Assembly (NCBI GenBank): GCA_051861545.1
Contig: JBIMKP010000015.1
Location: 26,621 to 90,620 of the forward strand
Length of the DNA: 64,000 nucleotides
Reading direction: 5' to 3'
DNA from: CAISCU01 sp051861545
GTDB lineage: Bacteria > Bacteroidota > Bacteroidia > UKL13-3
The notes under the pieces were generated by a model, which saw nothing but the letters and a program-made list of their open reading frames with translations, did not search any database and was not told the origin of the DNA. The translations under genes and the position numbers were made by a program. This document shows, in pieces, positions 27,401 through 35,930 of this stretch (position 1 is the first letter of the stretch; the number at the start of each line of letters is the position of its first letter).

Positions 27401-28878
27401 TGACACAGTTGATGGTCATTTATTAGCTCTTGGTCTGTATAACCTGTTAAATCAAAAACAGCAGGTGAATGGTAAATAAAACTTCCATCCGGTCGCTCCC
27501 AAAATTCCCAGTTGAAGGTGTTTTCAACAATTATTCTATACTTTTCTTCCGATTGTTTTACAGATTGTTTGGCATGTGTTTTTACAAAATGCTGGCCAAT
27601 ACTTTTAACTATATTGTTTATAAGAATATACTCATCATTTAAGAATTTTACATTTTCCGGACTGTAAATTTTAATAAATCCTTTTTTTAGATTATTGAAA
27701 TCTAGATTGGCTTCAATAAAATTATTGCTCGTTTTAAATAACTTACTTCTGTAAGTTTTTTCTTCATGCACAATCTCACAACTAGTTTTATCTGGTATTT
27801 GAAAGCCTGCTGGAATCATAACTGCAACCTTTTCGAAGTATGTAGTTGTGTCAAGTAACTCTTCGTCAAGTTGAACCAAATTGTATATACAGTTTAATTC
27901 TTTATGTCTTTCTCCTAATTCAAAATTTGAAGTTTTTAAAGCTTTTTCTACATAAAATCTGTTTTTTACATTAACAATTAAACCGGAGAAAATCTTTAAA
28001 AGAGTTAATTCTTGCTCTGAGAACTTATGTTTTTGAGTCACTGAATCAAGTCCAATAAAACCTATACAATTATTGCCATCCATTAAGGGTACAGTTACGG
28101 TACTCTTAATGTCTTGTGCTTTTAAAGCACTTTTTATTTCATTCGAATCGTCTAATAAATCAACATCATTAATAATAATTTCATTTCCTAATAAATGTTG
28201 TTCAAGCCATAAAGGATATTTCGCTATTGGAATATTTTTTAGATTGTCAATTTGAGATTTAATTCCATCTGCACACCATTCAAATGTATTATTGCATGTC
28301 TCTTTTTCGAGGTCATAATCAAAAATATAAAACCTATCTGCATGTATAAATTGCCCTAGTTCGGCTAAGCTCTCATTAACTGTTTTTGTAAATTCTTCTT
28401 CTTTTAAACTAATAAACGTTTTTGAAATTTTCGTTAGATATTCCAATAACTGAGTTTGTTTCCTAAGTTTTTTTTCTTCCTTTATTTGTTTACTAATTTC
28501 AGTAAATGTGATTAAAATAGCAGATTCATTTGAGTTATCATTTAAATTAATTGGCTCAATATTTATAAGTAGCCATTTTATTTCCTGATTTTCCTTAGTT
28601 TTTACTCCTACTACCTCATTCTGAATAGTGTTTCTTTGAGTTAGATTGATATAAATTTCCTTAAAATTTATACTTATTAAATCTCCATTTGAATTGTAAA
28701 TTTCTATTTTCTTTTTACCAGACGAATATTTCTTAAATTCATCTACCTCTAGTCCAAAGGTCTTTATAGCAAAGGGATTTGCTTCAATTATCTCACCTTT
28801 CGAGTTGTAATAAATAATTCCTTGAGATAAGTTTTTAAAAAGTATTTGGTACTTTAAATAACTATCATTGCTTTCCAT
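24439..28878 (-). CDS. Hybrid sensor histidine kinase with multiple PAS and GAF domains and C-terminal receiver
   Basis: A 1479-residue cytoplasmic phosphorelay kinase with no membrane spans. Order by eye: PAS (about 8-130), GAF (about 150-305), a second GAF-like segment (about 320-440), five more PAS/PAC units (about 455-580, 590-700, 705-825, 830-960, 965-1085; several end in DITERK or similar), a coil, the H-box SRMSHELRTPMNSILGF (His1115), an ATPase domain (NLLNNALKYNS, DNGIGI, GTGLGLAVV) and a receiver with phospho-Asp1409 in LILLDLNLPDIHG and Lys in YLTKPIE. It heads a minus-strand cluster with two further regulators. The ligand is unknown. The many PAS units suggest integration of several intracellular cues. 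Confidence 0.9.
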   Translation of the reverse strand: MESNDSYLKYQILFKNLSQGIIYYNSKGEIIEANPFAIKTFGLEVDEFKKYSSGKKKIEIYNSNGDLISINFKEIYINLTQRNTIQNEVVGVKTKENQEIKWLLINIEPINLNDNSNESAILITFTEISKQIKEEKKLRKQTQLLEYLTKISKTFISLKEEEFTKTVNESLAELGQFIHADRFYIFDYDLEKETCNNTFEWCADGIKSQIDNLKNIPIAKYPLWLEQHLLGNEIIINDVDLLDDSNEIKSALKAQDIKSTVTVPLMDGNNCIGFIGLDSVTQKHKFSEQELTLLKIFSGLIVNVKNRFYVEKALKTSNFELGERHKELNCIYNLVQLDEELLDTTTYFEKVAVMIPAGFQIPDKTSCEIVHEEKTYRSKLFKTSNNFIEANLDFNNLKKGFIKIYSPENVKFLNDEYILINNIVKSIGQHFVKTHAKQSVKQSEEKYRIIVENTFNWEFWERPDGSFIYHSPAVFDLTGYTDQELINDHQLCQKIIHPDDYTAYLNHHKNVEVKTKPDKFYFRIITKSREIKYIEHVCKPVFDENKNYIGIRGTNIDISERKIAEEELRNSEERLKTLLASQTSYVIRTDIYGLHTYWNRKFEEDYGWLYENKGLNQADALKSICEYHHEKARKTVEKCFENPNEPIKVELDKPRKNGGINTTLWEFVCITDSEGKPIEIQCMGIDITDRKIAEKKIKESELKYKTLFLNSPDSYLIASEGKFIDCNDSSLALLGYEKSELIGKTPESISPEFQENGIKSEKLIKGQIEEVFSKGKNSFEWIHKKKNGELFYVNINLTSIKYEGKDAIFTSWRDITESKKMQLALKKSEERFRQIAEHSGSVIWEVDLNGKYKYVSPASYQVFGYESEELIGKHFYDLHPEESKLEYKKSGIELLNKGLNFTNFENPIVTKNGKQIWVSTNATPIYDVHNKMTGYIGADIDITERKLAEEELAKFRIISDQANYGSAIADLNGNLTYCNKAFAVMHGYTIEEIIGKHVSMLHNNEQTEHVNVLLKKIIDEGGFNTEEVAHCRKDGSVFPTLMNAKLFNGMNGSAKFLSATLIDISERKEIEKVIIDLNQNLEKRIIERTQELETAKQDAENANKSKSEFLSRMSHELRTPMNSILGFAQLLEMGDLNPNQIKGVHHILRSGQHLLDLINEVLDISRIESGKISISVEPVELNHIINEIIETLLPISIAKNIEIYFDSNSNQKQFIKADKQRLKQVIINLLNNALKYNSNNGKVWIITQNIIGEYGENVIRVTIKDNGIGIAESNLDKIFKPFERINEGKNITEGTGLGLAVVKQLIELMGGKVGVKSEIELGSEFWFDLPECLSELDRVIINGELDKPDLKLLPKKGNILYIEDNSSNIDLIEQVLNNKRPQINLITNMSGKQAVELAIQYKPELILLDLNLPDIHGSEVLKNLKSNQNSKHIPVIIISADAMPKQIDELYITGASNYLTKPIELSSFLTEVDKYFITL

Positions 28879-29003
28879 TTATTTCCAATTTTGTACCTAG
28901 TAATTTAACATACTTTTGAGTTTTTAAAAAGAAGTAATCATTTTTTTTAAGATTGTTTATTTCGCTATTTTACTGCGGTTCTGATTTATTTATTGATATT
29001 ATT

Positions 29004-29419
29004 TTTTTTCGAATAACAGCTTCTTTACCTAAAACTAGTTTTACCAAGCTTCAAAGTCTTTAATGCAGATGATTGCTCGAATTAATCAGAATCAACCTTA
29101 AAAATTTAATTAAAATCAGAATCGTAATTTTTCTTGAATTTCTTTAAAATCCTGAAGGGATGACATGATTATAGAAAATAAAAAGTAAAGAACAACCACC
29201 CCCGAAAGTCTTCAAACGCGGACCGAAGGTCCGCGTTTGAAGACTTTCGGGGAAATTCATTTTGATCCTTTTTCTATAAACATGTGACCACCTATCGGGG
29301 TCTTAAGTTTCATAAAGCTGTGCGATTTAACTCTAATCTATCATTTGAAAGTATTTCTCGAAACATGCACCACATTTATGAAAAATTATTGGTGGTAAAC
29401 ATGCGGATATCCATATAAA
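29004..29419 (+). repeat. Repeat element A, copy A1, with a 25-bp perfect central hairpin
   Basis: About 416 bp, clearly similar to the copy at 58187-58597 (A2): shared segments include TTTACCTAAAACTAGTTTTA, ATCCTGAAGGGATGACATGA, ATGTGACCACCTATCGGGGT and GGTGGTAAACATGCGGATAT. The centre is a perfect 25-bp hairpin (29200-29224 with 29228-29252, loop GAA) tipped by GCGGACCGAAGGTCCGC. An outer stem (29163-29178 with 29270-29285, one mismatch in 16) is concentric with it. The right end reads GCGGATAT and the left end is degenerate (TTTTTTCGAATAACAGC), so they look like decayed terminal inverted repeats. No open frame is inside. It separates the signalling block from the accessory region. The flanking bases 28879-29003 and 29420-29513 show nothing else. 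Confidence 0.85.
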
Positions 29420-29513
29420 TAATTTCATATCTGTATTATCAAAGAACACATTTGCCAATTGTACATTTTGTTTTAGGTATGCAATTCGTTTCCATTAGAT
29501 AAGATTTTATTGA

Positions 29514-29544
29514 TTGAATTATTTGTGTTCTCAACTTATATTTG
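29514..29544 (+). promoter_or_regulatory. Candidate promoter of the bPH-like membrane protein gene
   Basis: TTG at 29514-29516, a 20-base spacer and TATATTTG at 29537-29544 fit the Bacteroidota pattern. The ATG is at 29583. Confidence 0.45.
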
Positions 29545-29582
29545 AGAAGAAATGATTAAACTAAATAAACAAATGTCTTCAA

Positions 29583-30125
29583 ATGATTAAAAATGGAAAA
29601 GCGACTATACTGAATACACCTGGTGTTTTAAATATTACAATACCTTCTATGAAAAATTGGTTCGCACTTTTATTCGGAACAGCATGGCTTGGAGGTTGGT
29701 ATTATGGATTTACAAATGTATTCTCAATTTTAGCTTCTAGTAGCTTAAATAATTTTGGAGCAAATGGTTTTTTGATATTTTGGATGCTCGGTTGGACAGT
29801 TGGTGGATTGGCAGTTATTTCTTCATTGTTATGGGGATTTTTGGGAAAAGAGCAGTTTTACTCAGAGAATAATGAAGTTTATCTAAAAAAAACAATATTA
29901 GGTTTAGGTATTAAAAAGCGAATGGAAGCTCAGGAGATAAAAAACATTAAGTTAGAAGTTCAGAATGGAAATATGTTTGGTAACAATCGTTGGGCTTTTT
30001 GGGGACTTGGACCTGGTAAAATAAAATTTAATTATGGCTTTAAAACATATTCTTTTGGGCTAGCTGTAGACGATGCTGAAGCAGAACATATTGTTAAAAT
30101 CATGAATGAACATTTCAAGCTATAA
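29583..30125 (+). CDS. Hypothetical membrane protein with two helices and a PH-like C-terminal domain
   Basis: A 180-residue protein. Two hydrophobic hairpin helices lie at about residues 24-48 (WFALLFGTAWLGGWYYGF) and 63-88 (FLIFWMLGWTVGGLAVISSL). After them come beta-strand-like segments (EQFYSENNEVYLKKTILGLG, IKNIKLEVQNG, KIKFNYGFKTYSFGLAV) and an end helix (DAEAEHIVKIMNEHF). A short membrane hairpin followed by a bacterial PH-like beta domain is common in bacterial PH-domain proteins. I do not recognise a specific family, so the fold is an inference from the pattern. It stands alone just after repeat A1, with a candidate promoter. Confidence 0.55.
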   Translation: MIKNGKATILNTPGVLNITIPSMKNWFALLFGTAWLGGWYYGFTNVFSILASSSLNNFGANGFLIFWMLGWTVGGLAVISSLLWGFLGKEQFYSENNEVYLKKTILGLGIKKRMEAQEIKNIKLEVQNGNMFGNNRWAFWGLGPGKIKFNYGFKTYSFGLAVDDAEAEHIVKIMNEHFKL

Positions 30126-30170
30126 TTATTAAATGTTTCAAGTAGGAAACTATTTAACAGAGCAAGTTCT

Positions 30171-30205
30171 TAAAATCCGATAGGGATGACATTATTGTAG
30201 TAAAA
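30171..30205 (+). repeat. Solo copy of the GGGATGACAT motif shared with the A elements
   Basis: TAAAATCCGATAGGGATGAC followed by ATTATTGTAG and an A-run matches the left inner segment of A1 (29146-29178) and A2 (58328-58360). It occurs here without the hairpin or the right half, and ends 5 bases before the ATG of the next gene. Confidence 0.6.
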
Positions 30206-30209
30206 AAAA

Positions 30210-30848
30210 ATGAACACTAATAAATTCTTTTTATATTTTCTATTTCTTCATTCCTTGTTTGTATCATGTGGGCAACAGACACGAAATTTAGAACATAAAC
30301 AAACTAGAAGTGACTCAGCTGTTTTACAGATAAATATTAAACATTGCGTTTATTCAGACGATAAATCAAAGCATTGTAAATGTACTATTCAATTTGAATT
30401 AGAAGATAGTAATCAACTGATTCATGTAAAAGACCAATTTTATAAAAGTAATACGGGTCATTTATATGAAAAAAACTTTGCTTTAAGAGAACTAAATGGT
30501 AAACTTAAGGAATATGAATATTTTAACGGATATTTTTCCCAGGAAGTTGATCCTTTTACTTTTGAACCACTAGACGGCTGGTATGCTAAGGATAAAAACT
30601 ACGTTTATTATTATAGACCTGTTCTTGGTGGAATGCAAATAATCAAAATTGATAAAGCAGACACCAAGTCTTTTAAACTTCTTGAAGGTCATTATAAATA
30701 TGCAATGGACAAAAACTTTTTTTATGATGAGCCAACAATCATTGAAGGTTTTATACCGAGTAAAACTATCCTAAAACATGACAAAGAGGGAAGAGTTACA
30801 AACATGACTTACAAAGACAAAACATATAAATTTGAAATTGTAGAATAA
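30210..30848 (+). CDS. DKNYY-type lipoprotein
   Basis: A 212-residue lipoprotein: signal MNTNKFFLYFLFLHSLFVSC with the lipobox ending in Cys20. The C-terminal half carries DKNYVYYYRPV and MDKNFFYDEPTIIEG, the repeated D-K-N-aromatic pattern of DKNYY repeat proteins, whose function is unknown. The protein should be lipid-anchored in the envelope. A solo repeat motif runs to within 5 bases of its ATG and probably forms its leader. The N-terminal part (KHCVYSDDKSKHCKCTIQFE) has three cysteines and no recognised domain. Confidence 0.6.
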   Translation: MNTNKFFLYFLFLHSLFVSCGQQTRNLEHKQTRSDSAVLQINIKHCVYSDDKSKHCKCTIQFELEDSNQLIHVKDQFYKSNTGHLYEKNFALRELNGKLKEYEYFNGYFSQEVDPFTFEPLDGWYAKDKNYVYYYRPVLGGMQIIKIDKADTKSFKLLEGHYKYAMDKNFFYDEPTIIEGFIPSKTILKHDKEGRVTNMTYKDKTYKFEIVE

Positions 30849-30916
30849 AAAGAGAGTGCATTAAATTTAAATTAGTATAACTAAATATTTCTTTTAAGTT
30901 CGATGAGATTTTACTG

Positions 30917-30947
30917 TTTGAATACTTCGATTGCTAGTTTATATTTG
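30917..30947 (+). promoter_or_regulatory. Consensus Bacteroidota promoter upstream of the 260-residue hypothetical gene
   Basis: TTTG at 30917-30920, exactly 19 bases, then TATATTTG at 30940-30947: a full match to the TTTG-N19-TAnnTTTG pattern. The ATG is at 30992, giving a leader of about 38 bases. Confidence 0.6.
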
Positions 30948-30991
30948 ATTTAAAGCAAAATCCCAATTCAATAACAGAATCCATTTCCAAT

Positions 30992-31774
30992 ATGACAGAA
31001 CCCAATAAATATCTAATCTGGAATTGGAAAAAAGCTTTGAACTTTTTCAAAAAGATTGTTTCCGCTTCAGAGAAAATTGATTCAATACAAGATGGGCTTG
31101 TGAAACTAAACTCAGAATTAAAGCTTACCGAAAATTACTTTGTAAAGGAGAAAAACCGAATGTCACAGTTCACTTCTTTAGCTGATGATGGTTCAATACA
31201 TATTGATTTTTGGGAGAATGGAATTTGTTGGCATTCACAAACATTACCCAATACTCAGAAAGTAAGTTTAGCAACATACTTATGGAATGACTTACGATTC
31301 AATAGTGATGAAATCGAAAGGCAAATTCCCGAAATACAATTTTCATTAAAACGTAAGAAAATTGAGATAAGTAATGTTGAATATATCAAATGGCATTGGC
31401 AAAACTTACTCGACAATACAAAATACAAATCCCAAAACGAAATTGAACTTGTAAAACTACTAAGTAAAGATAGCACCGCTAGTAAACTAATGACATTCTA
31501 CCAACTCTGGGATTTTGGTCTAAGCAGATATATAGGGGATATGGGTGATGATTTAAACAACGATTTATTAAGAGCAAGCATAACTGATGAGACTATAGTT
31601 GTGCGAACAGAAGAACAAGCTATACAGCACAATTGGAAAGGCACACAAGATTGTCTTGGGCAGGGAAATCCTAAAGAGGCTTATAAAATAATCATAGATA
31701 ATTTACCAATTGATATTGATTGGGCTGAATACCAAACACTGGAACAATACGAAACACGTATGGAACAAAACTGA
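30992..31774 (+). CDS. Hypothetical cytoplasmic protein
   Basis: A 260-residue soluble protein with no signal peptide or membrane span. It is rich in Trp and charged residues: an N-terminal helical segment (YLIWNWKKALNFFKKIVSAS), a strand-rich middle (DDGSIHIDFWENGICWHSQ), and a helical C-terminal half (YIKWHWQNLLDN, FYQLWDFGLSRYIGDMGDDL). I recognise no family or catalytic motif. It has a consensus promoter of its own and is separated by about 145 bases from the next gene, so it is probably monocistronic. The setting is accessory DNA. Confidence 0.55.
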   Translation: MTEPNKYLIWNWKKALNFFKKIVSASEKIDSIQDGLVKLNSELKLTENYFVKEKNRMSQFTSLADDGSIHIDFWENGICWHSQTLPNTQKVSLATYLWNDLRFNSDEIERQIPEIQFSLKRKKIEISNVEYIKWHWQNLLDNTKYKSQNEIELVKLLSKDSTASKLMTFYQLWDFGLSRYIGDMGDDLNNDLLRASITDETIVVRTEEQAIQHNWKGTQDCLGQGNPKEAYKIIIDNLPIDIDWAEYQTLEQYETRMEQN

Positions 31775-31855
31775 CTTAATTAGATTTATAAAACTGCTGG
31801 GTTTTATACTTTCAATTTTAAGTTTTTAGTTAATAGATAATTCGTTTTCCTCAAT

Positions 31856-31863
31856 TATATTTG
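31856..31863 (+). promoter_or_regulatory. Possible -7 promoter element upstream of the DUF6493-like gene
   Basis: TATATTTG at 31856-31863 matches the -7 element, and the ATG is at 31921. The -33 region has no clear TTTG, so this is weak. The three neighbouring upstream regions in this block share the same TATATTTG octamer. Confidence 0.3.
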
Positions 31864-31920
31864 AGTTTATGGGTTTGGAAATTCAATCATACCAAACCCT
31901 ATTCAATCCTTTAAACAGAT

Positions 31921-34587
31921 ATGGAGAAGATTATTTATCTAATTAAAAATAAAAACTTTGAAGAAATTTTGAACTACTCAAAATTACTTACAGATGAAGA
32001 GCGGTTTTCTACTATTACTTTGTTGAAAGGGATAGACATCGATGCTGATATTTTAAAAAAAGTTGGAACAGATTTAAAGGGAAAAGAAAGAGATGACTTT
32101 TACGAAAACAGACAAGAATTAGATATTTGTTTAAGTTACTTTTTAATCACATGTGTGCGACAATATGATGAATTAAAACTTTTAGAAACTAAACATGAAT
32201 TCTTTACTTCAAATCCCTTTTATAAATTTATTGCAACGGGTTATTTTAAGCCAATTGTTGACTTTTACAAGTTATTTCCTCCCAATTATTTAATTAAAGT
32301 TCTTAAAGATCTTTCGAAAGAAAGATTTAGAAACATCAATTTTAAAGTGCTTTGGAAATTGTATGAAAACAATTGGGTAGAATTTGATGAAGAGTTTTTT
32401 GTCAGGAGTTTATTTAACCTTCAAGGTTTTGATAACAATCATTTTGATGATGCTCAGTACTTAATGCATCATCCAGAATCGATAGAAAAAGTATTTTGTC
32501 AGTTTTACAAATATGAAATTCCAATTCTCGATTCTATAAAAGCGAATTCTATTGACTATTCCAATGGCTTAAGTGCCAAAGCAAGTGTTTACTGGACAGA
32601 GGTTTTGAAGATATTGATTCAAAACAAAGTGATTCAAAATAGAAACCTGATAAGCCAATTATTGGAATCATTACTCAACAATTGGAAGAAGCCTCATTTA
32701 GATTGGTTTGTAAGATTATTGGAATTACTTCAACCTACAAAAGAAGAATTAATTGCTAATCAAGCTACCTTATTTTCAATTTTGGGAACAAGTCAAACCA
32801 GTTTAATAAACTATGTTATTATAACTATTAAAGGGATTTATACAGACCCCAAATTTGACTATTTATCTTTTTTAGAAAATGTTTCTATTGTATTCTCTAA
32901 TGATAAAATCTCTAAGTCGCTGTTAATAGTATTAGATATCATTGAAAGTTATTTATCAAAATCATATAAAATACCTCTCGATTACAGGAATCAACTCAGT
33001 TTACTTTTTATGCAAACTGATGCCAAGATTCAGGAAAAAACAGCTAAAATTTTAATTCGACATTTTAACGATAATGAATTGGCAGGAATTGTATCACCCT
33101 TTTTACTTAATCTAAAACAAGTAGCCAAGGACATTTTACAAGTAGAGGATGCTTATTCTTTAAATGTAACTGAAACCATTTCTGAAATAAAAACGAATAA
33201 GCAAATTACTCATATCTCTAATTGGGATGAGCTTTTAATGTTTATTGGAACTTGTATTAGAACCAAATCAATTTGTGATATAGAATTGTTTTTTGAAGGA
33301 ATCATTCAGCTTCAATCTGAAATTCCTGAAGATTATGTGAAACAAATAAAGCCATTTACAAAACCTCTTTTTGCTAAGTTTTATGAAAGTGATACGCTAA
33401 CAGCATTTACATTATTTCTTGAAGCTTGGATAAACCAAAGTGTGGATGGAATTGTAAAAATGGATTTCAAATACCTTCCTTTTTTAGGCAAAAAAGCAAA
33501 GATGACGTTTTTGAAATTACAAGCTAAAGACAAATTACCATTTCTTTCAACACCAACACATGAGCCATTTTATGTGCATCCTGGGATTTTATTAGAAAGA
33601 ATAAAAGTTTATGAAAATAGTAAGTCCAATATTGATTTAGAAGATCTCATTGTAGCTTGTAATCGAATTATAATTAAAGAATTAGATGCTGATTATTCTG
33701 AGATTTTGAAAAGTTTAAATGCTTATTATGCAGATGCGATTCGTTATTTATTTGGCCAATTAACTCAAATAAATTATTCAAATAATACATTGGCACTATG
33801 GACACAAATAACAAGAATTAAATACCCTAATGGAGTATTTAAAGAATTTGAAAAATCAAAAGTATCAGATTATCCGGCAATCGTTCATCCATTTATTATA
33901 GGATTTAAAGTTGAAAAAGATGAAAGAGAATATGGTACTTGGTATAGATTAAATTTAGAAAACAATTGGAATTATCATTGGTATAATAAAGAAAAGGTGA
34001 AGAGGCTAGAATCAATATTTTATAATACAGCCTCTATGCAAAAAGCGAGTAGAGTTGATATTTATAGCCAGTTTACCTTAAATCCCAATTATGTTGATTT
34101 GATATTATGCAGATATATTCCTGATGTATCTACAGGAAATGAAGTAGGAGGCTTTGAAGAATGTTTATTTCCCATGCAATTTATTCTTGATTATCAAATT
34201 AGAATTTATCATAGTGCATGGATATACGTGGCAGTTTGTTTGTTGTTTGAAAAGAAAATCTCACGTGACCTGGCATCAGAGTATATTCAATTGGCTATTT
34301 CTAGAAATGAAGATTTGACTCATTTGGCTAAAATAATTAGCAAACTGATAAATGATAAATATGCTCCTGTAAATAGATTTATTGAATATTTGGATAAACC
34401 CAATCATACCAAAGAATCAAAGCTTTTTCAGTTAAGTGTTTTGGCATCTTGTATTAAGAACTTTGATAAACTGAATCTACCTGTTAACAGTAAAAAAATG
34501 ATTCAATACTATAAAGAGTTGCAAAATTCTTTAAAATTGAATGTAGAGAAGGAAATAGAAGATAAAATTTTAGAAATAAAGAAATAA
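31921..34587 (+). CDS. Large helical-repeat protein, DUF6493-like
   Basis: An 888-residue soluble protein, almost wholly alpha-helical by pattern, with repeated amphipathic helices like HEAT or ARM-type scaffolds (NRNLISQLLESLLNNWKKPH, LLVLDIIESYLSKSYK, LAIS/LAKIISKLINDKY). Its size, N-terminal start (MEKIIYLIKNKNFEEILNYSKLL) and partnership with a SWIM zinc-finger gene fit the DUF6493 family, from memory. That family is often found near SWIM, MoxR ATPase and VWA genes, which are absent here. Function is unknown; a scaffold role is inference. Its stop codon overlaps the next ATG (TAATG). Confidence 0.5.
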   Translation: MEKIIYLIKNKNFEEILNYSKLLTDEERFSTITLLKGIDIDADILKKVGTDLKGKERDDFYENRQELDICLSYFLITCVRQYDELKLLETKHEFFTSNPFYKFIATGYFKPIVDFYKLFPPNYLIKVLKDLSKERFRNINFKVLWKLYENNWVEFDEEFFVRSLFNLQGFDNNHFDDAQYLMHHPESIEKVFCQFYKYEIPILDSIKANSIDYSNGLSAKASVYWTEVLKILIQNKVIQNRNLISQLLESLLNNWKKPHLDWFVRLLELLQPTKEELIANQATLFSILGTSQTSLINYVIITIKGIYTDPKFDYLSFLENVSIVFSNDKISKSLLIVLDIIESYLSKSYKIPLDYRNQLSLLFMQTDAKIQEKTAKILIRHFNDNELAGIVSPFLLNLKQVAKDILQVEDAYSLNVTETISEIKTNKQITHISNWDELLMFIGTCIRTKSICDIELFFEGIIQLQSEIPEDYVKQIKPFTKPLFAKFYESDTLTAFTLFLEAWINQSVDGIVKMDFKYLPFLGKKAKMTFLKLQAKDKLPFLSTPTHEPFYVHPGILLERIKVYENSKSNIDLEDLIVACNRIIIKELDADYSEILKSLNAYYADAIRYLFGQLTQINYSNNTLALWTQITRIKYPNGVFKEFEKSKVSDYPAIVHPFIIGFKVEKDEREYGTWYRLNLENNWNYHWYNKEKVKRLESIFYNTASMQKASRVDIYSQFTLNPNYVDLILCRYIPDVSTGNEVGGFEECLFPMQFILDYQIRIYHSAWIYVAVCLLFEKKISRDLASEYIQLAISRNEDLTHLAKIISKLINDKYAPVNRFIEYLDKPNHTKESKLFQLSVLASCIKNFDKLNLPVNSKKMIQYYKELQNSLKLNVEKEIEDKILEIKK

Positions 34588-35930
34588 TGGAAACAGAATT
34601 TGTTTATCAATACAAGAATCCATCACTGTTTTTTCAGGAAGATAATTCTAAAATATTTTCATTTTCTCACCATTCCGAAATCGAATTAGATAACGAAAAG
34701 CCTTGTTTTTTCTATGGAAATATACATAATGCATATTTGGCATCAAGATGTTTAAGTGTTTTGGCTCAAACTGTAAGTTCGCACTTTGCATTAACACCCG
34801 GACAAATTGCAAAATTAAAAGACCCTATAGTTTCTGTCGGAGCAGGAGAGTTACATTTTGAAGGTTTTTCTTCATGTAATAGTGTATATGCCAAAATAAC
34901 TATATTAAAGAATGGAATTGATGGTGAATTTTTACATGCCGGAACAACAAATATTGATTTTAACAACCAAACAATTAGAGCATTTAATCAGGTACAACAA
35001 TCAGAAAAATTACTTATTGGAGTTGGTTCAAAAGAAGTTCATATTGTAACCGATAAACAGCAAACAGTAGAAAAGAAAGTAACATTACCCAATAGATGGA
35101 TAAAAGGCTTAGGTAATGTGCAAGTATTTTTATCTGAAATGGAATTGGCTTTTCAATTAAGCAAATTTGAAGCTTTACAGCTATTTAAAACGCTTCCCAA
35201 TGCACCAACTAAATCGGATTATTATCTAATAAAATCAGGTTTACATTATTCTTTTTCACCGCTCGAAAAGGCCAATAGCATTAAAGTTGGAGGCATTCAC
35301 AGACTCAATTTGGTACAAAAACTAATTTCAAGTGTCGATAGTATTTTTATCTATAAACATCAATCACAGCAAAGTTTTGCTTTCATTTTAAACTTTAAGG
35401 ATATACAAATGACCTATTTGTTTTCGAATAGTGTTTATAGAGGTTTTTCGGGCGAAGGAAGATTATTGGAAGATTTAACAAATATGGTTTCTGATAAACT
35501 AATTCTTGGGATTAATCATTTCTTTAAAACAAATGAAGTATTCAATCCAACCCTTATTGCTTTTGAAAATGGACTTGATTTAAAGTTAATGAATACTTTG
35601 CAATCCAGTTTATCGGGTATAGGACTTCTTGGTTATAATTTATTTGATAATAATTATTTCTATAGAAGAATTCCTTTTAAACCAGAGAGGCTCATGAGTT
35701 TTAACCCCAGATTAAAAAATGCAAAGAAAATAGTTAATAATGATGAAATAGAAATTGTAGAAAACTCCGAAGCTTATTTAAAAGCAATTGTAAAAGGTTC
35801 TGCTGATGTATACCATACAGTTATAAAAAAGAACGATACCTACCAATGCACCTGTAATTGGTTTACAAACAACCAAAACACAAGAGGCCTCTGTAAACAT
35901 ATTTTAGCAGTAAAAATTGCTATGGAATAG
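34587..35930 (+). CDS. SWIM zinc-finger protein
   Basis: A 447-residue protein with a C-terminal SWIM finger: Cys421-x-Cys423, then Cys436-x-His438 (CTCNWF then GLCKH). SWIM fingers bind DNA or protein. The rest (about residues 1-400) has mixed strand and helix with no recognised domain. Near residue 165 there is a NRWIKGLGNVQVFLSEM segment, which I recall from SWIM proteins of this type. The start overlaps the stop of the DUF6493-like gene (TAATG), so the two are translationally coupled and probably act together. It may bind nucleic acid for the helical scaffold partner; that is inferred. Confidence 0.7.
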   Translation: METEFVYQYKNPSLFFQEDNSKIFSFSHHSEIELDNEKPCFFYGNIHNAYLASRCLSVLAQTVSSHFALTPGQIAKLKDPIVSVGAGELHFEGFSSCNSVYAKITILKNGIDGEFLHAGTTNIDFNNQTIRAFNQVQQSEKLLIGVGSKEVHIVTDKQQTVEKKVTLPNRWIKGLGNVQVFLSEMELAFQLSKFEALQLFKTLPNAPTKSDYYLIKSGLHYSFSPLEKANSIKVGGIHRLNLVQKLISSVDSIFIYKHQSQQSFAFILNFKDIQMTYLFSNSVYRGFSGEGRLLEDLTNMVSDKLILGINHFFKTNEVFNPTLIAFENGLDLKLMNTLQSSLSGIGLLGYNLFDNNYFYRRIPFKPERLMSFNPRLKNAKKIVNNDEIEIVENSEAYLKAIVKGSADVYHTVIKKNDTYQCTCNWFTNNQNTRGLCKHILAVKIAME

